A DNA stretch of 64,000 nucleotides from positions 150,287 to 214,286 of the forward strand of contig NZ_JAFKCW010000005.1 of assembly GCF_017254835.1 (NCBI RefSeq). The letters run 5' to 3'. The DNA comes from Algoriphagus aestuariicola. GTDB taxonomy: Bacteria > Bacteroidota > Bacteroidia > Cytophagales > Cyclobacteriaceae. The translations under genes were made by a program, and so were the position numbers. The notes beneath the pieces are model-generated. The model was not told the DNA's origin, did not search any database, and saw nothing but the letters and a program-made list of their open reading frames with translations. Of this stretch, positions 61,918 to 64,000 are shown in pieces; the stretch's first letter is position 1; every line of letters begins with the position of its first letter.

Positions 61918-62215
61918 TATGCTTACAATTAATGTCACCCTGTTTTTAGTTGTAGTATAGTATATCATTTCACCCAATTTGCCGACTGGATAATACTTGT
62001 CTATTGCCATCGGTAACAAATGTCTACAATTAATGTCACCCAACTTTTAGTTGTAGCATATTAAAACAATACACCCAATATGACCAACTGGCAAATGCTT
62101 ATCCATTGCCATTGGAAAAATATGCTTACAGCTATTATCACCCGGTTTTTAGTTGTGGCGTATTTCGGCAATTCACCCATTTGACCAATCGGTTAAAATT
62201 CGTTTATCACCCCGC
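61918..62215 (+). repeat. Tandem array of about 101-bp units with regular CACCC boxes
   Basis: Three units start at 61918, 62019 and 62121. Each has a first CACCC inside a hairpin loop and a second 35 bp later; box positions are 61936, 61971, 62037, 62072, 62139, 62174 and 62208, giving gaps 35, 66, 35, 67, 35, 34. Flanking weaker boxes (61804, 61834) may be remnants. Each unit can fold a stem of about 9-10 bp (TACAATTAA with TTAGTTGTA in unit 1) and, in units 1 and 2, a second stem (CCGA/TCGG and CCAA/TTGG). The array ends 29 bp before the lyase ATG. Function unknown. Confidence 0.8.
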
Positions 62216-62243
62216 CAGGTGCAAGCCTGGGAATCTATTACCT

Positions 62244-64000
62244 ATGAAAAACAAAATTACCTTCGCGCTGTTTTGGTATCTACTTTCATGCTCTTTGTAT
62301 GGTATCAATGCTATAGCTAATGCCCATTCTTCATCTTGGGATAACGCCGCCAGTTCAGATCGGCCAGGTGTCAATTTTCCGCTTTCAATCGGGGCAGAAA
62401 TTGAAAAGGAGCCACTTTCCGTTTCGGATGATTTCGTGATTAGGAGAAAGGCGGATTTCAACAACCACTCCGAAGGATATTATACCGATGCCCAGTATAA
62501 GTCGGATTGGAAGGTAGGCAAACTATATCTTCCCAATACCACCCAAGTTCGGACGGTCGACGGAAAGAAGGTCTTGGCCAGCTTTTTCCCCAAAGGAACC
62601 TGGGGTCGAGGCGGCGGATTAAACCAATGGAGCGATTTCCGAGATACGCCAGATGACATTACAGAGATCTATTGGACGTTTCGTATCAAATATCAAAATG
62701 ATTTTGATTGGGCTCTTGGGGCCAAACTTCCGGGAGTAGGATTCGGTTTTGTTCAGACAGTTGCCTCTGGGGGAGCTGGCCCCGGCATAGGCGACAAGGG
62801 AGCAAGTCTAAGGTTGATGCAGGTAGCAGGCGGTAAACTCAAATTGTATGTCTACCATCACAGCATGGGCAATACCTATGGGGATGACATGGGCCAAGGT
62901 ACATTTGGACAACTAAAAAGAGGAGAATGGCAAGAGCTGACCGTCCGAGTAGTGGCAAACCAAATCGGTAAGGCTAACGGGATCATGCAGGTTTGGTTGG
63001 ACGGGGTGCTTGTGGCGTCGGCACAGAATATTGAAATGCGGACGGCTACAAGTCCGCAAAGAATCAATTCCTTGGCCCTGCATACTTTCATGGGGGGTAA
63101 TAGTGAACTTTTTGCGCCGGATAGGGATCAGTTTATGTGGATGGACGACGTGCATTTTTGGCAGTATAGCAAAGAATATTTGGCTGCAAACTCTAATGTT
63201 GCACGTGGACTCCAACTCCATCCCGCGTCACAAAAACTGTATACGCCAATTTCTGGAGTTGCTAATTCCAACGCGAGCCCAACGGTTAGCATCACCTCTC
63301 CTTCCTCCGGCGAACAGTTCAAGGTTGGGGAGACCGTCTCCATCGCGGCGGCTGCGGCGGACAGCGACGGAACGGTGGCCAAGGTGGAGTTCTACAACGG
63401 GACCAGCCTGTTGAGCACGGACACCAGCGCTCCATACAGCTATTCGTGGTCGAATGCTTCGGCCGGCGAGTACAGCATCACTGCCAAGGCGACCGACAAC
63501 AAGGGGGCCGTTACCAGCTCCGAGGCGGTGAAGATCACGGTAATGGCAAACGCGAGCCCAACGATTAGCCTGACCTCGCCTTCCTTAGGCGGGCAGTTCA
63601 AGGTTGGGGAGACCGTCTCCATCACTGCGGCTGCGGCGGACAGCGACGGGACGGTGGCCAAGGTGGAGTTCTACAACGGGACCAGCCTGTTGGGCACGGA
63701 CACCAGCGCTCCATACAGCTATTCGTGGTCGAATGTTTCGGCCGGCGAGTACAGCATCACGGCCAAGGCGACCGACAACAAGGGGGCCGTTACCAGCTCC
63801 GAGGCGGTGAAGATCACGGTAATGGCAAACGAGAGCCCAACGGTTAGCATCACCTCGCCTTCCTTAGGCGGGCAGTTCAAGGTTGGGGAGACCGTCTCCA
63901 TCGCGGCGGCTGCGGCGGACAGCGACGGGACGGTGGCCAAGGTGGAGTTCTACAACGGGACCAGCCTGTTGGGCACGGACACCAGCGCTCCATACAGCTA
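62244..64000 (+). CDS. Secreted polysaccharide lyase-like protein with tandem Ig-like repeats (3' end off window)
   Basis: The frame is open from ATG 62244 to the right edge (585 codons). A signal peptide (MKNKITFALFWYLLSCSLYG) precedes a beta-jelly-roll domain (about 50-315) with DITEIYWTFRIKYQNDFDW, AKLPGVGFGF, VYHHSMGN, RGEWQELTVRV and a closing DQFMWMDDVHFWQY, the pattern of polysaccharide lyase family 14 (alginate-type lyases). From about residue 343 follow near-identical 93-residue Ig-like domains (SPTVSITSP ... VEFYNGTSLL ... ITAKATDNKG), Big_9 style. The C-terminus, possibly a T9SS signal, lies outside. Substrate is a guess: alginate or another uronide. Confidence 0.82.
   Translation, partial: MKNKITFALFWYLLSCSLYGINAIANAHSSSWDNAASSDRPGVNFPLSIGAEIEKEPLSVSDDFVIRRKADFNNHSEGYYTDAQYKSDWKVGKLYLPNTTQVRTVDGKKVLASFFPKGTWGRGGGLNQWSDFRDTPDDITEIYWTFRIKYQNDFDWALGAKLPGVGFGFVQTVASGGAGPGIGDKGASLRLMQVAGGKLKLYVYHHSMGNTYGDDMGQGTFGQLKRGEWQELTVRVVANQIGKANGIMQVWLDGVLVASAQNIEMRTATSPQRINSLALHTFMGGNSELFAPDRDQFMWMDDVHFWQYSKEYLAANSNVARGLQLHPASQKLYTPISGVANSNASPTVSITSPSSGEQFKVGETVSIAAAAADSDGTVAKVEFYNGTSLLSTDTSAPYSYSWSNASAGEYSITAKATDNKGAVTSSEAVKITVMANASPTISLTSPSLGGQFKVGETVSITAAAADSDGTVAKVEFYNGTSLLGTDTSAPYSYSWSNVSAGEYSITAKATDNKGAVTSSEAVKITVMANESPTVSITSPSLGGQFKVGETVSIAAAAADSDGTVAKVEFYNGTSLLGTDTSAPYS
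63271..64000 (+). repeat. Tandem 279-bp coding repeats (Ig-like domains)
   Basis: Two full copies and a third partial copy, with a 279-bp (93-codon) period, run to the window edge. Copies differ by only a few bases, for example GTTAGC/ATTAGC and GCTTCG/GTTTCG, far more alike at DNA level than needed to conserve protein. This indicates recent duplication or ongoing gene conversion. Confidence 0.9.

Larger units (their letters stand above)
60451..62243. other. Gene-poor, AT-rich, repeat-bearing region
   Basis: About 1.8 kb between the pseudogene and the lyase gene holds no credible ORF: open frames are under 75 codons and unlike any family. It contains a diverged 122-bp direct repeat, a 14-base T run (61031-61044), a 36-bp inverted repeat and the CACCC tandem array, listed separately. 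The broken gene on its left suggests past rearrangement. Confidence 0.7.

Noticed and set aside
61918-62215. CRISPR array
   Set aside because: Units are about 101 bp with diverged sequence throughout, there are no short identical repeats with unique spacers, and no cas genes are in the window.
61918-62215. Integron attC-like cassette sites
   Set aside because: No integrase gene is seen, no cassette-sized ORFs lie between units, and the core RYYYAAC/GTTRRRY boxes are not apparent.
62207-62464. Minus-strand ORF opposite the lyase start
   Set aside because: Shadow of the signal peptide and first domain of the plus-strand gene.
63128-63940. Minus-strand ORFs in the Ig-repeat region
   Set aside because: They repeat with the same 279-bp period as the plus-strand Ig domains and are antisense shadows of high-GC codons.

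Overview
The window reads as chromosomal DNA of a Bacteroidota bacterium, most likely Cytophagales (Cyclobacteriaceae, Algoriphagus-like). The grounds are an ECF sigma / FecR (DUF4974) / SusC / SusD unit, many Sec signal peptides and lipoproteins, promoters of the Bacteroidota TTTG-N18-TAnnTTTG type, almost no Shine-Dalgarno sequences, BlaI-M56 and NrtR-like regulators, and several Gfo/Idh/MocA and DUF1593-type glycoside genes. The genus is inference. No tRNA, rRNA, CRISPR array, transposase or integrase gene was seen.

Layout. 1-13.5 kb: two paralogous carboxylesterases (the first cut by the left edge) flank a Nudix-type regulator with a degenerate catalytic box. Then come an amidohydrolase, small DUF4242 and DUF4440 proteins, a ferredoxin / ferredoxin-NADP reductase pair behind a MarR regulator, a histidine kinase with a cyclic-nucleotide-type sensor domain, and a three-gene set of exported Gfo/Idh oxidoreductase, serine hydrolase and NTF2-like protein. 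13.5-18 kb: an exported beta-barrel candidate, an IPT/kelch lipoprotein and a luciferase-like oxidoreductase. 18-25 kb: sigma factor, anti-sigma factor, SusC and SusD, closed by a strong terminator, with no polysaccharide-degrading enzyme attached. 25-37 kb: a Trp/Tyr-rich exported protein, a TMTC-like membrane glycosyltransferase with TPRs, a Na+/H+ antiporter, a cytosolic Gfo/Idh protein, a zinc alcohol dehydrogenase, a DUF3472 protein and a Tat-exported Gfo/Idh protein.

37-52 kb: the three-gene proton-translocating transhydrogenase operon (pntAa-pntAb-pntB) with a good promoter, RNase HII overlapping a GH63-like glucosidase, a BlaI repressor and M56 metallopeptidase behind two BlaI-type operators, a glycosyltransferase overlapping an LpxH-like phosphoesterase, and an S9 dipeptidyl-peptidase-like enzyme. 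52-60.5 kb: a lipoprotein cytochrome c, an unusual fatty-acid hydroxylase fused in frame to an outer-membrane barrel lipoprotein, a DUF2490 protein, a GT39-type glycosyltransferase, an AhpD-like protein with a Crp-type regulator, a DUF1593 hydrolase, and the decayed tail of a Gfo/Idh gene.

60.5-64 kb: about 1.8 kb without a credible gene but rich in structure (a diverged 122-bp direct repeat, a 36-bp inverted repeat, and a tandem array of about 101-bp units with regularly spaced CACCC boxes and potential hairpins that keep their pairing). It leads directly into a secreted polysaccharide-lyase-like gene whose tail is made of almost identical 279-bp Ig-domain repeats and runs off the right edge. 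This end is the least ordinary part of the window.
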